64,000 bases of DNA from Roseburia sp. (GTDB lineage: Bacteria; Bacillota; Clostridia; Lachnospirales; Lachnospiraceae). Made by a program: the position numbers and the translations under genes. Shown piece after piece: positions 33,617-43,466 of the stretch; within the stretch, counting starts at the first letter, position 1, and the number at the start of each line of letters is the position of its first letter. The DNA lies in assembly GCA_003483745.1 (NCBI GenBank), contig DMYD01000016.1:1412-65411 (forward strand), given 5' to 3'. Under the pieces are notes generated by a model. The model was given only the letters and a program-made list of their open reading frames with translations. It ran no database searches and was not told the DNA's origin.

Positions 33617-34894
33617 TTATTTCGCCTCATCAATCGCTTTTCCGATGTCATGACGCATATATTTGTTGGCAAAATCAACCCATTCGGTTGCCTCATAGGC
33701 TTTCTTTCTTGCCTCTTTCAGATCAGCTCCGGTTGCCGTGATGCCAAGCACACGACCACCGTTTGTAACGATATCGCCGTTGTCATCGAATTTTGTCCCG
33801 GCATGGAAACAGAAATAATCGTCTTTTCCATTGAATTTTTCAAGTCCGCTGATCTTAAATCCTTTTTCATAGGATACCGGATATCCGTCAGATGCCAGCA
33901 CCACACAGACTGCCGCATTGTCCTCAAACTGTAAATCAATAGTATCTAATTTACCGTCCACGCAGGCTTCCATCACATCTATGATATCATTTTTCATACG
34001 CGGAAGTACAACCTGTGCCTCCGGATCACCAAATCTTGCATTGTACTCTAACACTTTCGGTCCGTCCTCTGTCAGCATCAGTCCAAAGAAAATGACTCCG
34101 GTAAACGGTCTGCCCTCTGCAGCCATAGCATCTACGGTTGCCTGGTAAATGTATTTCTGACAGAAATCATCCACTTCTTTGGTATAAAACGGACTCGGAG
34201 AAAAGTTACCCATTCCTCCGGTATTTAATCCCTGATCGCCGTCTTTTGCACGCTTGTGATCCTGTGCAGATGACATGATCTTGATCGTCTTTCCATCCAC
34301 GAAAGATAATACAGACACCTCACGTCCTGTCATAAATTCTTCCACAACCATGGTATTTCCGGCTGTTCCAAACTTTTTATCCTCCATGATCTCTTTGACA
34401 CCGGCTTTTGCCTCCTCTAAGGTGTTGCAGATCAAAACGCCCTTGCCAAGTGCTAACCCATCAGCCTTTAACACGATTGGCATTTTTGCTGTCTCTAAAT
34501 AAGCAAGTGCCTCTTTTGCCGATGTAAAGTTTTCATATGCAGCTGTCGGGATATGATATTTTTTCATAAGATCTTTTGAAAATGCCTTAGAACCCTCTAA
34601 GATGGCAGCATTTTTTCGCGGTCCGAATACTTTTAATCCCTCCGCCTCAAAAACATCCACAATTCCGCCGACCAATGGATCGTCCATTCCAACGATTGTA
34701 AAATCAATGGCATTCTCTTTTGCAAAAGCCACAAGTTTATCAAACTCCATGGCACCGATCGGCACACATTCTGCAAGTGCAGCGATTCCGGCATTTCCCG
34801 GAGCGCAGTAAATTTTATCAACACGTGGGCTCTTTGCCACACTTGTCACGATTGCATGTTCACGTCCGCCGCTTCCAACTACCAATACTTTCAT
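33617..34894 (-). CDS. purD: Phosphoribosylamine--glycine ligase
   Basis: 425 residues, standard length. N-terminal MKVLVVGSGGREHAI, the ATP-grasp region with VLKADGLALGKGVLI and LEYNARFGDPEAQVVLPRM, and the C-terminal NGGRVLGITATG are diagnostic. It joins glycine to phosphoribosylamine in purine synthesis. Last gene of purE-purM-purN-purD, 51 bp after purN. Confidence 0.97.
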   Translation of the reverse strand: MKVLVVGSGGREHAIVTSVAKSPRVDKIYCAPGNAGIAALAECVPIGAMEFDKLVAFAKENAIDFTIVGMDDPLVGGIVDVFEAEGLKVFGPRKNAAILEGSKAFSKDLMKKYHIPTAAYENFTSAKEALAYLETAKMPIVLKADGLALGKGVLICNTLEEAKAGVKEIMEDKKFGTAGNTMVVEEFMTGREVSVLSFVDGKTIKIMSSAQDHKRAKDGDQGLNTGGMGNFSPSPFYTKEVDDFCQKYIYQATVDAMAAEGRPFTGVIFFGLMLTEDGPKVLEYNARFGDPEAQVVLPRMKNDIIDVMEACVDGKLDTIDLQFEDNAAVCVVLASDGYPVSYEKGFKISGLEKFNGKDDYFCFHAGTKFDDNGDIVTNGGRVLGITATGADLKEARKKAYEATEWVDFANKYMRHDIGKAIDEAK

Positions 34895-34945
34895 TCTCCG
34901 TCGCTCCTTACTGTTTATTATGCATGATCAATAATTTTTTTTCTG

Positions 34946-35572
34946 CTATTCTGCAATGATCACATGACCATCTTCCACAGACACCTTTCCATTGGCAATC
35001 AGATCAATCGCTTTTGGAAGGATCACCCATTCTGCCTGTTCCATCACACGGCGCTGCAACACTTCCGGGGTATCTCCCTGTTCTACTTCAACTGCTTTCT
35101 GTAAAATGATAGGTCCCGTGTCTGTTCCCTCGTCCACAAAATGCACTGTCGCACCGGTCACTTTTACACCGCGTGCAAGCACACCTTCATGTACTTTTAA
35201 ACCGTAAAATCCTTTTCCGCAAAAAGATGGAATCAGGGATGGGTGGATATTCACAATACGGTTTGTATATTCTTTGATCATCATTTCCGGCAATACCACA
35301 AGAAATCCTGCCAGCACAACAAGATCTACATTGTAGGAATTTAATTTATCAAGGAATGCCTGGTTAAAAGCCTCTCTGCTTTCAAAATCTTTCGGCGAGA
35401 TGCACAGTGCTTCGATTCCATGTGCCCTCGCACGCTCTAAGGCATAGGCATTTACATTATTGCTGATGACAACCGAAATACATGCATTTGTTATTTTTCC
35501 TGCACTGATTGCATCTATGATCGCCTGAAGATTTGTTCCTCCACCGGATACCAAGACTGCTAGTTTTAGCAT
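34946..35572 (-). CDS. purN: Phosphoribosylglycinamide formyltransferase
   Basis: 208 residues. [14 protein letters not shown] at the N-terminus, catalytic Asn108/His110 in [13 protein letters not shown] and Asp in [11 protein letters not shown]. It transfers the formyl group from 10-formyl-tetrahydrofolate to GAR. Overlaps purM by 7 bp, so it is translationally coupled. Confidence 0.97.
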   Translation of the reverse strand: MLKLAVLVSGGGTNLQAIIDAISAGKITNACISVVISNNVNAYALERARAHGIEALCISPKDFESREAFNQAFLDKLNSYNVDLVVLAGFLVVLPEMMIKEYTNRIVNIHPSLIPSFCGKGFYGLKVHEGVLARGVKVTGATVHFVDEGTDTGPIILQKAVEVEQGDTPEVLQRRVMEQAEWVILPKAIDLIANGKVSVEDGHVIIAE

Positions 35573-36591
35573 AAGGTTACTCCTTTTTCACCATCTTTGA
35601 TCTCACCAACCACATATGGTGTTTCACCTGCTGCTTTAATTGCTTCCATCGTTTTGTCCACATCCGCAGGATCTACAGCAAGTACCATACCCAGTCCCAT
35701 ATTGTAGGTATTGTACATCATTTTTTCCTCTACCTGTCCCTTTTTTGCCATCAGCTTAAAGATAGCCGGAACCTCATAACTGTCTTTGCGGATCACAGCC
35801 TGTTTTCCTTCCGGCAGCATTCTTGGAACGTTCTCATAAAAACCACCGCCTGTGATATGGCTGCATGCCTTGATGCGCACACCTGCCTCTTTAACGCTGC
35901 GCAGCGCTTTTACATAGATTCTTGTAGGAGCAAGCAATGCCTCTCCAAGTGTTTTTCCTAACTCATCATAATAGGTATCCAGGCTTTCTTTCGTCATCTC
36001 AAAGATTTTTCTGACAAGTGAAAAACCGTTGGAGTGCACACCGGAAGATGCCATACCGATCAGTACATCTCCTGCCTTTAAGTCTGCACCTGTGATGATA
36101 TCCTTTTCATCTACGACACCAACCGCAAATCCTGCCAGATCGTATTCGTCCTCAGGCATCAGTCCCGGATGCTCTGCTGTCTCTCCACCGATCAGGGCAG
36201 CGTCAGACTGTTTACATCCCTCAGCCACACCGCTTACGATAGCAGCGATCTTTTCCGGATAGTTTTTTCCACATGCAATATAATCAAGGAAAAATAAAGG
36301 CTCACCACCTGCACATGCGATATCGTTGACACACATGGCAACACAATCGATTCCGATCGTGTCATGTTTGTCCATAAGAAACGCAAGTTTTAATTTTGTT
36401 CCTACACCGTCTGTTCCGGACACTAAGGTAGGTTTCTCCATGTCTTTGAATTTTTCCATGGAAAATGCACCGGAAAATCCGCCAAGACCTGTTAAAACCT
36501 CCGGTCTCATGGTTCCCTGTACATATTTTTTCATCAGTTCCACTGATTTGTATCCTGCTTCGATATCAACACCGGAATTTTTGTAATCCAT
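35566..36591 (-). CDS. purM: Phosphoribosylformylglycinamidine cyclo-ligase
   Basis: 341 residues. [46 protein letters not shown] and [14 protein letters not shown] are the AIR synthetase motifs. [16 protein letters not shown] marks the C-terminal half. It closes the imidazole ring in purine synthesis. It follows purE by 111 bp. Confidence 0.97.
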   Translation of the reverse strand: MDYKNSGVDIEAGYKSVELMKKYVQGTMRPEVLTGLGGFSGAFSMEKFKDMEKPTLVSGTDGVGTKLKLAFLMDKHDTIGIDCVAMCVNDIACAGGEPLFFLDYIACGKNYPEKIAAIVSGVAEGCKQSDAALIGGETAEHPGLMPEDEYDLAGFAVGVVDEKDIITGADLKAGDVLIGMASSGVHSNGFSLVRKIFEMTKESLDTYYDELGKTLGEALLAPTRIYVKALRSVKEAGVRIKACSHITGGGFYENVPRMLPEGKQAVIRKDSYEVPAIFKLMAKKGQVEEKMMYNTYNMGLGMVLAVDPADVDKTMEAIKAAGETPYVVGEIKDGEKGVTLC

Positions 36592-36702
36592 TTACTTTTC
36601 CTCCTGAATCTGTTGTTTACATGTTCATTTTTTGTATCGTCTGTCCGTCTCTGCTGTCATGCGTTTTATTCATAATAATACATTTATCATTATCTGCTTC
36701 TT

Positions 36703-37203
36703 TTAGTAATTCTTATAGCCGACTTCCTGTAATCTGGCATCTTTTGCCTGAACCTGCTCTTTTAACTCCTTAGAATATTCCTTTAACTTTGCGAGCAGTG
36801 CCTCATCTGAAGTAGCAAGAATCTTTGCTGCAAGCAGTCCTGCATTTGCTCCGCCGTTGATTGCTACCGTTGCAACCGGAATACCGGACGGCATCTGAAC
36901 GATCGAATATAAAGAATCTCTTCCGCCAAGTGATGTGGTATGCATCGGGATGCCAATGACCGGCATCGGGAAAATTGCTGCGCACATACCAGGTAAATGC
37001 GCTGCCATTCCTGCACCTGCGATAATTACCTTAAACCCTTTTGCTTCCGCACTCTTTGCATATTCAAAGAACACATCCGGTTCTCTGTGTGCAGAGATGA
37101 TCGTCATCTCATAATCAATTCCAAGCTTATCTAAAATATCTGCAGCTTTTGCCATAACCGGCATATCAGAATCGCTGCCCATTACAATACCAACTTTTGC
37201 CAT
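36703..37203 (-). CDS. purE: N5-carboxyaminoimidazole ribonucleotide mutase
   Basis: 166 residues from ATG 37201-37203, with AAGGAG upstream; the in-frame extension has no site and would cover the promoter. VGIVMGSDSDMPVM, ISAHREPDVFFEYA, AGAGMAAHLPGM and GIPMHTTSLGGRDSL are class I PurE motifs. First gene of the operon. No purK was seen in the window. Confidence 0.96.
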   Translation of the reverse strand: MAKVGIVMGSDSDMPVMAKAADILDKLGIDYEMTIISAHREPDVFFEYAKSAEAKGFKVIIAGAGMAAHLPGMCAAIFPMPVIGIPMHTTSLGGRDSLYSIVQMPSGIPVATVAINGGANAGLLAAKILATSDEALLAKLKEYSKELKEQVQAKDARLQEVGYKNY

Positions 37204-37258
37204 AATCGTACTCCTTCCAGATTCCTGCAGTTTCAAACTTCCACTGTTACCTATGTGT

Positions 37259-37288
37259 ATTGTACCTGTCATTCTTTTAGAAGTCCAA
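37259..37288 (-). promoter_or_regulatory. Promoter of the pur operon
   Basis: TTGGAC (37283-37288), 18 bp, then TACAAT (37259-37264). The leader would be only about 50 nt, too short for a purine riboswitch, so control is probably by a protein. Confidence 0.55.
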
Positions 37289-37320
37289 TTAATATTTATT
37301 ATTTTATTTATTAATTTATC

Positions 37321-39354
37321 TTATATAAGTGGTTCGTTCAACTGTTCTGTTCCGGCTAAAACAAATCTTCCATCGGCAATGATATCCTCCGTACTGCCGT
37401 CTTTCCGGATCACAGTGATCTTATCTAGTTCATCATATGGGATTGTGATATCTGTATGACAGTTTAAATATGCCTTTTCCGCAGACTCTTTTCTCTGTGC
37501 AGAAACGCTGTTTTCTCTTGCTACAATCGCTTTTCCATCCGGATTGTAGGAAATATTGTCCTCTTCATGGCTGTAACAGGTATCACCCACTGCAAAATGC
37601 GGTCCTGTCTTTTCGGCGATCAGAATCGGCAGTTTATCTGCGATCTGAAAATCTCTCGCCATGCGGTACGCTGTTGTATTCGTTCCGATTGCAAACTCTC
37701 CCATCGGCAGTGTGTCGTGATGTTTTAATACATTATCACGGATATATTTTTTATTTTCTTCCTCATCTTTAAAGTTTGTACAGGTATAGGACTCTACCAT
37801 GCCATCTTTAAAATGAATCTCCAGGTTTTCGTAATTGAGTCCGTTTAAATAGACCTGTCCGACAAAAAGCGTTCCCGTGGTCTTTTCTAACACCGGTGAA
37901 GTGAACACTTCTCCGACCGGAATGTTGACATCCGCCACACAGTTTTCAAATGCAGTCTCCTTCGCCGGATCTTTTAATTTCCAGATATTGACATACAGAT
38001 CAGTCCTGTTTTTTCCTTTTCCTGTGATATGTACCTGATCCGCCGTGTCTAATACATCAATGATCTTCTGCTGTATCGTCTGGTACAATTTATAATCTAA
38101 TGTATTTAATTTTACTGTTTCCGCAAAAATCTCCTCAAAACGGTCTCCGATCTCAGGAACCGGGTATGCGATAATCGTGAAGCTGCGTTCTTCGCCTTTG
38201 ATGTATTCATTGATCATCTGCCCTGCCATATTCATCTCATAGACACAAAGTTTCTGCTGTTTTTCGGTATATTTTACTGCACATTCTTTATTTTCCGGTG
38301 AAAACGGTTCTTCCCCAAATACTTCGATCACTGCCGGACCCGCATGACCTGCCGCCAGTTTTTTCTCTTCCTCAAAATAATTTTTTCTTGCCTCTAAGCA
38401 CCGCTCCACGTATGCTTTATCCAGATAAAGGGCACGGTCTTCCCTGTGATCATAGTCAAACTGCTTGTTCGGTGAAGTTGCGGATGCAAGCATAGTCGGT
38501 TTTAAATTCATTTTTTCAAAATTGTGCACTGCTGCCCGGACCATGCGCTCAAAACCGATCGGATAGCGAAGCTGTACTGTCTGCTTTTTACTAAGATCCT
38601 TGCCTGTCACTTCAAAGCCGATCCGATAGCCTTCCGTATAAGTATCTGCCATCGCCTGAATCTCTTCATCGGTCATTTTATTTAAAAACATGGCAATCTG
38701 TTTTTCATTTTCTCCAATATAAACACCATAGCGGTACAAGTATCGCAAATCTGTAAGATCTGCATTCATCACGATATCCGTCTCAAAATCCTCCGATGGA
38801 TCGATCAGTCTGCGCAGACTTCTCTCGTAAAAAATCTCACTGTAATCATGGAAAAACCAGTACAGATCCTGCTGCAGTGCCGACTTCTCCGGTGCATCTT
38901 TTTCTTCCCCTGCTTCAAAACGGTTATAGATTTCCACAAACAGCTCCATCTGGATCGTAAGCTGCATCAGATCCCCGCGAAATGCTGCACCCATCTCACG
39001 TCTGATATATGCCAGATAAGCACAGAGTAACTGTCCGAACTCTTCTCCTAACTGCTCCACAGCATAATCCGGGTTCGCATAACTTGTCTGATATGCCACT
39101 CCAAGAATGTCCTCATATAATGCCTGATTACATGTTTCCGCTTCCTTTAAACTCTGTTTTGGGATTGCAGCATCTGCCCATAGATCATAAACAAATGCCT
39201 GTTTCTGCAGCAACCGTGCCGTCTGGCAAAAATATTCTTTATATTTTTCTTCCGTTTCCGGTTTTTCTGCAATCTCTGCAATCCGCTCACGTACCAGTGC
39301 AAAACGTTCCTTTGCAAGTTCGTTTGATTCTTTATATAATTCTTTGTATAACAT
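37321..39354 (-). CDS. M29-type aminopeptidase (AmpS-like) with long N-terminal extension
   Basis: About 677 residues from ATG 39354, which has GGAGG about 10 bp upstream; an ATG at 39390 overlapping the HD gene has no site. The last 400 residues resemble thermophilic-type M29 metallopeptidases, with likely metal ligands in TLPMGEFAIGTNTTAY, LIAEKTGPHFAVGDTCYSHE and the late DG/GRF segment. The first 270 residues are helical and not part of classical M29 (about 400 residues). It would remove N-terminal residues from peptides in the cytoplasm. Downstream of the HD gene and probably co-transcribed. Confidence 0.8.
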   Translation of the reverse strand: MLYKELYKESNELAKERFALVRERIAEIAEKPETEEKYKEYFCQTARLLQKQAFVYDLWADAAIPKQSLKEAETCNQALYEDILGVAYQTSYANPDYAVEQLGEEFGQLLCAYLAYIRREMGAAFRGDLMQLTIQMELFVEIYNRFEAGEEKDAPEKSALQQDLYWFFHDYSEIFYERSLRRLIDPSEDFETDIVMNADLTDLRYLYRYGVYIGENEKQIAMFLNKMTDEEIQAMADTYTEGYRIGFEVTGKDLSKKQTVQLRYPIGFERMVRAAVHNFEKMNLKPTMLASATSPNKQFDYDHREDRALYLDKAYVERCLEARKNYFEEEKKLAAGHAGPAVIEVFGEEPFSPENKECAVKYTEKQQKLCVYEMNMAGQMINEYIKGEERSFTIIAYPVPEIGDRFEEIFAETVKLNTLDYKLYQTIQQKIIDVLDTADQVHITGKGKNRTDLYVNIWKLKDPAKETAFENCVADVNIPVGEVFTSPVLEKTTGTLFVGQVYLNGLNYENLEIHFKDGMVESYTCTNFKDEEENKKYIRDNVLKHHDTLPMGEFAIGTNTTAYRMARDFQIADKLPILIAEKTGPHFAVGDTCYSHEEDNISYNPDGKAIVARENSVSAQRKESAEKAYLNCHTDITIPYDELDKITVIRKDGSTEDIIADGRFVLAGTEQLNEPLI

Positions 39355-39382
39355 GAAGTTAAAACCTCCACCATAATTTCTA

Positions 39383-39970
39383 TCACTCATCGATCAGTTT
39401 TCCATACTTTGCATTTTTTTCGATCAATGACTTTGCATACTCCCAGATCCGTTCAGAGCCCTCATGTACCCTCTCATCTCTCTTTAATACCTGGGATTTT
39501 TTCACACCATGTTCCTCCCATGAGATACCGCCCGAAGCATCGTTTAAAAACAATGGCTGTACCTTATCTAACATATTCGCAAACTTTGACTCCGGCGTCT
39601 CCATCGCCTCAAACTCGTCCCATAAACCACGGTATTCCTTCTGCTGTGCTTCCGGCAGTAATCCAAAAATACGGTCTGCTGCTTTTAATTCACGCTCCCG
39701 CTTTGTCTTATTGCCCTCCGTATCATACGCATAAGTATCTCCTGCATCGATTTCTATGACATCATGAAGCAGTACCATCTTCATTGTTTTTAACACATCG
39801 ATCGGTTCATTTGCGTAATCGGCAAGCACAAACGTCATCAACGCTAAATGCCAGGAATGTTCCGCATCATTTTCTTTTCTGCTTCCATCGCTTAAGTATG
39901 TCTGCCTTGTAATCTTTTTTATTTTATCCAATTCCATGATAAATGAAATCTGTTTTTCAAAATCTGTCAT
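39383..39970 (-). CDS. HD-domain hydrolase (YfbR/5'-nucleotidase-like)
   Basis: 195 residues from ATG 39968-39970, with GGGAAG upstream. HD motifs: NDAEHSWHLALMTFVLA, then LLHDVIEIDAGDTYAYD with the paired His-Asp. C-terminal LDKVQPLFLNDASGG. The arrangement matches HD_3 proteins related to YfbR 5'-deoxynucleotidase. Substrate unknown. Confidence 0.85.
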   Translation of the reverse strand: MTDFEKQISFIMELDKIKKITRQTYLSDGSRKENDAEHSWHLALMTFVLADYANEPIDVLKTMKMVLLHDVIEIDAGDTYAYDTEGNKTKRERELKAADRIFGLLPEAQQKEYRGLWDEFEAMETPESKFANMLDKVQPLFLNDASGGISWEEHGVKKSQVLKRDERVHEGSERIWEYAKSLIEKNAKYGKLIDE

Positions 39971-40087
39971 ATGAATCTTCCCTTTCCAAATAACCTGTAC
40001 AATATACACCTTCTGCTTTGCGCAGATACCGTTTTCTTTTTTGCTGCCATCACACTTATTGTGTGATCAATAGCATTACAGTCCCTT

Positions 40088-40414
40088 TTACAGCAAAAAT
40101 CCAACCACATATAATGCAGTCCAGGCGCCAACTGCAAGAAACGCACATATCGTTGCAAGATAAGGGAAAAATCGGTAGGAATTTTCCTCTCTTAAACTTA
40201 ATACCGCATTAAATAACGCTATCAAACCAACTAACATAGATGACACTCCGGCACTTCCGAGATACATGCTCCCGTTCCCTCCATTTTGAAAAGAACAGAT
40301 AATCACAGCAACAAGATCTGCCAATGATATGACTGCCAGAATAAATGCGATGATCCCTCTTCTTGACTGCGTCTTGTCTGTGAATTTATATCCTCTTTTA
40401 TGTCGTGTATGCAT
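40088..40414 (-). CDS. Small membrane protein, DUF6142-like
   Basis: 108 residues from ATG 40412-40414 (GAGG 8 bp upstream). A basic N-terminus (MHTRHKRGYKF) is followed by three membrane segments (GIIAFILAVISLADLVAVII; AGVSSMLVGLIALFNAVLSL; FFPYLATICAFLAVGAWTAL). I recall similar Lachnospiraceae proteins as DUF6142, not verified. Function unknown; monocistronic. Confidence 0.7.
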   Translation of the reverse strand: MHTRHKRGYKFTDKTQSRRGIIAFILAVISLADLVAVIICSFQNGGNGSMYLGSAGVSSMLVGLIALFNAVLSLREENSYRFFPYLATICAFLAVGAWTALYVVGFLL

Positions 40415-40539
40415 CCTGTTTTCCTCATTTCCATACTTTTTATACAAATCTCTTTGACTGCGAAACAACACCAATCCATCGTTTTTTATTATACAAAATC
40501 AAACCTTTTTATGCAACCTGTCCCGCCCGTAGGACTTTT

Positions 40540-40568
40540 AATTCATAGGACGTAACTTTCTATGAATT
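40540..40568. repeat. 9-bp perfect inverted repeat after the VanZ terminator
   Basis: AATTCATAG-N11-CTATGAATT. It directly abuts the terminator hairpin at 40568-40613, forming a second stem on the same RNA. Confidence 0.6.
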
Positions 40569-40613
40569 GAAAAATGCACTGCAATGATATCCTTGATCTA
40601 CCACTGCAGCGCC
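40568..40613 (-). terminator. Terminator downstream of the VanZ gene
   Basis: Minus-strand GCGCTGCAGTGGT / ATCATTGCAGTGC pairs over 13 bp with G-U pairs and is followed by ATTTTTC. Confidence 0.75.
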
Positions 40614-40632
40614 TTGTATCTCCGAAATATTT

Positions 40633-41124
40633 TCAATTATGTTTCTTACGCTCTGTCATCTTTCGTATGATCTTTTTTACTACATCATAAATAAGAAATC
40701 CAAGCAATCCGCCAATCGTATTTAAAATCAGGTCATCTACATCAAGACTTCCAACCTTAAATACCAACTGCAGTATTTCCACAACAAGACTTAATTCAAA
40801 ACTGTAAAAAACCGTGTATTGCAGTTTTCTGCACCGCTCATAATAGATTGGCAAAAATGTTCCAAAAGGCATGAACGCAATGATATTTCCCACAAGATTC
40901 AAAACCACTGCATAAGTGCCAAGAACTTTTCGATAACGGATAAAGCGCATGATTTCTTTTAGTGGAACAAGATTATATTGGTATGTTCTCTCACTATATG
41001 TCCGTCCCATTTTTTCTGAAAAAAACAAGAAATAGAACAACACTGCAAAATAAACAGTGAATAATACGCCGGCAATCAGCCGGCGTCTTTTCTTTCTATC
41101 ATCCATCGCATTATTTACATCCAT
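40633..41124 (-). CDS. VanZ-family membrane protein
   Basis: About 163 residues. The start is uncertain: several in-frame ATGs lie between 41106 and 41145, all around the pyrE stop codon and without a clear ribosome-binding site. Four membrane segments. VanZ-like features are YNLVPLKEIMRFI, LNLVGNIIAFMPFGTFLPI, VEILQLVFKVGSLDVDDLIL and NTIGGLLGFLIYD. VanZ homologues affect teicoplanin susceptibility and envelope properties; no van cluster is present, so this is a stand-alone relative. Its start overlaps the end of pyrE. Confidence 0.88.
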   Translation of the reverse strand: MDVNNAMDDRKKRRRLIAGVLFTVYFAVLFYFLFFSEKMGRTYSERTYQYNLVPLKEIMRFIRYRKVLGTYAVVLNLVGNIIAFMPFGTFLPIYYERCRKLQYTVFYSFELSLVVEILQLVFKVGSLDVDDLILNTIGGLLGFLIYDVVKKIIRKMTERKKHN

Positions 41125-41791
41125 ACTGTTCATAGTATGCATCAATTGCTTTTTTTATCTCATCATTGATGACGATCTTACCCTGGCACTCCTTATTGTA
41201 AAGATGTTCTACGACCTCTTCCATCGTTACGATCGCATTTGTCGGGAAACCATAAGTCTCGCGAATCTCATCAAGCGCACTCATTTTTCCGCCAAGTCCC
41301 ATTTCCATACGGTTTAAAGAAACCATCAGACCAACGATCTTCACATTTGCGGCTCCTCTTACTTTCGGAACTGTCTCCTCCATGGATTTACCGGATGTTG
41401 TAACATCCTCGATCATAACAACACGGTCACCATCTTTTAAACTGCTTCCAAGGAAACTTCCTTTATCTGCCCCGTGATCTTTTTCCTCTTTACGGTCAGA
41501 ACAGTAACGGACTTCTTTTCCATATAATTTGCTGAATGCAACTGCTGTCACAACACTGATCGGAATTCCCTTGTATGCCGGTCCGAATAATACATCAAAA
41601 TCATCTCCATATTTCTCATGGATCGCCTTTGCATAATATTCGCCAAGCCGCATTAACTGTGAACCTGTCACATATGCTCCTGCATTCATAAAAAACGGAG
41701 ATTTACGTCCACTCTTTAACGTAAACTCGCCAAATTTGAGCACATCACTTTCAACCATAAATTCTATAAATTCCTGTTTGTACTGTTCCAT
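41111..41791 (-). CDS. pyrE: Orotate phosphoribosyltransferase
   Basis: 226 residues from ATG 41789-41791, with GGAGG 11 bp upstream; an in-frame extension to 41821 is less likely. FTLKSGRKSPFFMNAGAY, LFGPAYKGIPISVVTA, RKEEKDHGADKG and the PRPP loop VVMIEDVTTSGKSMEE are diagnostic. It makes OMP in pyrimidine synthesis. Here it is separate from other pyr genes. Confidence 0.97.
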   Translation of the reverse strand: MEQYKQEFIEFMVESDVLKFGEFTLKSGRKSPFFMNAGAYVTGSQLMRLGEYYAKAIHEKYGDDFDVLFGPAYKGIPISVVTAVAFSKLYGKEVRYCSDRKEEKDHGADKGSFLGSSLKDGDRVVMIEDVTTSGKSMEETVPKVRGAANVKIVGLMVSLNRMEMGLGGKMSALDEIRETYGFPTNAIVTMEEVVEHLYNKECQGKIVINDEIKKAIDAYYEQYGCK

Positions 41792-42005
41792 TTTATCCGG
41801 GACCTCCTGTTTAAATTCCAAAATATATTGTTTGCACCTGATATCTCATGTCTTCACAATTATTTTTATACTATCATAAGTGTCTTAGAATCTCAATCTA
41901 TTTTAACTTCATTTTTTACCCTGTAGAAAAGAACTATAGAAAAGACATTAGAATTTTTATCAAACAAGACCTTGTTTTAAATATTCTGATTCATAACATA
42001 TCTGT

Positions 42006-42845
42006 CTATTCCGTCAGTTCCCCTATCACTGTGATAAATTCTTTCTCTGTAAGACCGGAACTTTCTATGGTAAATACAACTCCTTCTTTTTCAAAAATGG
42101 CTATATAATTATAAATGCCTGTCTGTCCACTCTGGTATCGTCCCGCTGTGACCGTAATCCCATGCACCAGAGACGTGTCTAAATGTGTATCTGTAAATCT
42201 TGTCACGATCCCGGATTCCGTTGTACGAACTCCGATTTTCAATGTACGTTCTCCACTTTCATCCGAATAGATCAGACCATTATTATCATCCACTGCTTCT
42301 CCAGCTTTATCATATCCAACATGATAAACATCATCCGACAAACTAAGTCCATCTGGAATGGAGGTCGGACAGATCTTCGTTCCAAAATATTCTTCCAGTC
42401 CCGCTGCGTCATAAGAAACAACCTGATCCGGTTCTGCCATATCATAGGCTATGCTTTCCATTTCACGGATCTCATTAAAGATCAGACCGGTATCCTCCTC
42501 TGCTGTTTCCACACCTGCCTCATCCGCTGATCCGGCTGCTGTACTTCCATACATACCATCATAATCATTGAAAACCGTTTCCACAGAGTTATTTTTGCTT
42601 CCTGAATAGCCATCCCTGATCCTTCCATAAAACATTCCTGCACCGATGATCAGCACAAATGCTGTCATACACATCGCCGCCGAAATAGTGATATGCGCAG
42701 GCTGTTCCTTCTCTAAAGAGATTTTTTCTCTTATAACATAAAATATCCGCTTCATCCGTGATTTTGATTTTATCTCAACTTCCGCATCTGAAACATACTT
42801 TGGATCAATATGCCCGAATGCATCAATCAGATCATCTGCTTTCAC
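42006..42845 (-). CDS. Membrane protein, likely anti-sigma factor of the adjacent ECF sigma (DUF4367-like)
   Basis: 279 residues from GTG 42843-42845 (GAGGTG upstream), 3 nt after the sigma-gene stop. A cytoplasmic N-terminus of about 50 residues precedes one membrane segment (ITISAAMCMTAFVLIIGAGM). The extracellular region ends in a DUF4367-like domain (GLIYSDESGERTLKIGVRTT; GITVTAGRYQSGQTGIYNYI; FTIESSGLTEKEFITVIGEL). The pattern fits transmembrane anti-sigma factors, though no zinc-binding HxxxCxxC is present. Confidence 0.8.
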   Translation of the reverse strand: MKADDLIDAFGHIDPKYVSDAEVEIKSKSRMKRIFYVIREKISLEKEQPAHITISAAMCMTAFVLIIGAGMFYGRIRDGYSGSKNNSVETVFNDYDGMYGSTAAGSADEAGVETAEEDTGLIFNEIREMESIAYDMAEPDQVVSYDAAGLEEYFGTKICPTSIPDGLSLSDDVYHVGYDKAGEAVDDNNGLIYSDESGERTLKIGVRTTESGIVTRFTDTHLDTSLVHGITVTAGRYQSGQTGIYNYIAIFEKEGVVFTIESSGLTEKEFITVIGELTE

Positions 42846-42848
42846 TGC

Positions 42849-43418
42849 TCACACCTCGATTCCTTCCTGAGCAAGACATTTCCGTAAACTTTCCCTTGAA
42901 CGCATCAGAGACGATTTTACCTTGCTCTCACTGATGGAGAATCTCTTTGCGATTTCAGCTATACTGTCAAAATACCAGTACCTCCGCACAAAGATCCTGC
43001 GGTTTTCTGTCTTCATCCCAGCCAGAAAACAGTTAATCATCTCCGCAAGTTCCATATTTTCCACATGCAACTCCATATTTTCACCGGAAATACAGTCCTG
43101 CATCTCTTCATATATGTAAGAAATTTCTCCCTCTCCACGCTTTTTCGAATGATTTTTCCGGTAGCGGTCTAAGGATAGATTTCTTGTAATCGCTCCTAAA
43201 AACGCCTGCAATATCCCCGGCCGCTCTGTCGGCATGGAATTCCACGCCCGGAACCATGTATCATTCATACACTCTTCACAATCACTTTCATTGTGCAGTA
43301 CATTCTGTGCTATCTTGTGACAATATGCTCCGTATTTCTGCTGTGAGCATGTAATTGCCCTCTGATCTCTGACCCAGTATAACTCAATAATCTTTTCATC
43401 CTCTAAAAACTGCCCCAC
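42849..43418 (-). CDS. ECF-type RNA polymerase sigma factor
   Basis: 189 residues from GTG 43416-43418. Region 2 is YGAYCHKIAQNVLHNESDCE..NDTWFRAWNSMP; region 4 is YFDSIAEIAKRFSISESKVKSSLMRSRESL. A strong AGGAGG lies 14 bp upstream of GTG but only 5 bp upstream of an in-frame ATT (43425-43427), so the true start is unclear. It follows the serpin gene by 48 bp and precedes the anti-sigma candidate by 3 bp. It may control the serpin. Confidence 0.92.
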   Translation of the reverse strand: MGQFLEDEKIIELYWVRDQRAITCSQQKYGAYCHKIAQNVLHNESDCEECMNDTWFRAWNSMPTERPGILQAFLGAITRNLSLDRYRKNHSKKRGEGEISYIYEEMQDCISGENMELHVENMELAEMINCFLAGMKTENRRIFVRRYWYFDSIAEIAKRFSISESKVKSSLMRSRESLRKCLAQEGIEV

Positions 43419-43466
43419 GATCCGAATTATATCCTCCTGTAATGTTTATCCTGTTCTGTTATGATT

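Noticed and set aside
37204..37258. Purine riboswitch before purE
   Set aside because: The leader is only about 50 nt and lacks the conserved junction; only a promoter fits.
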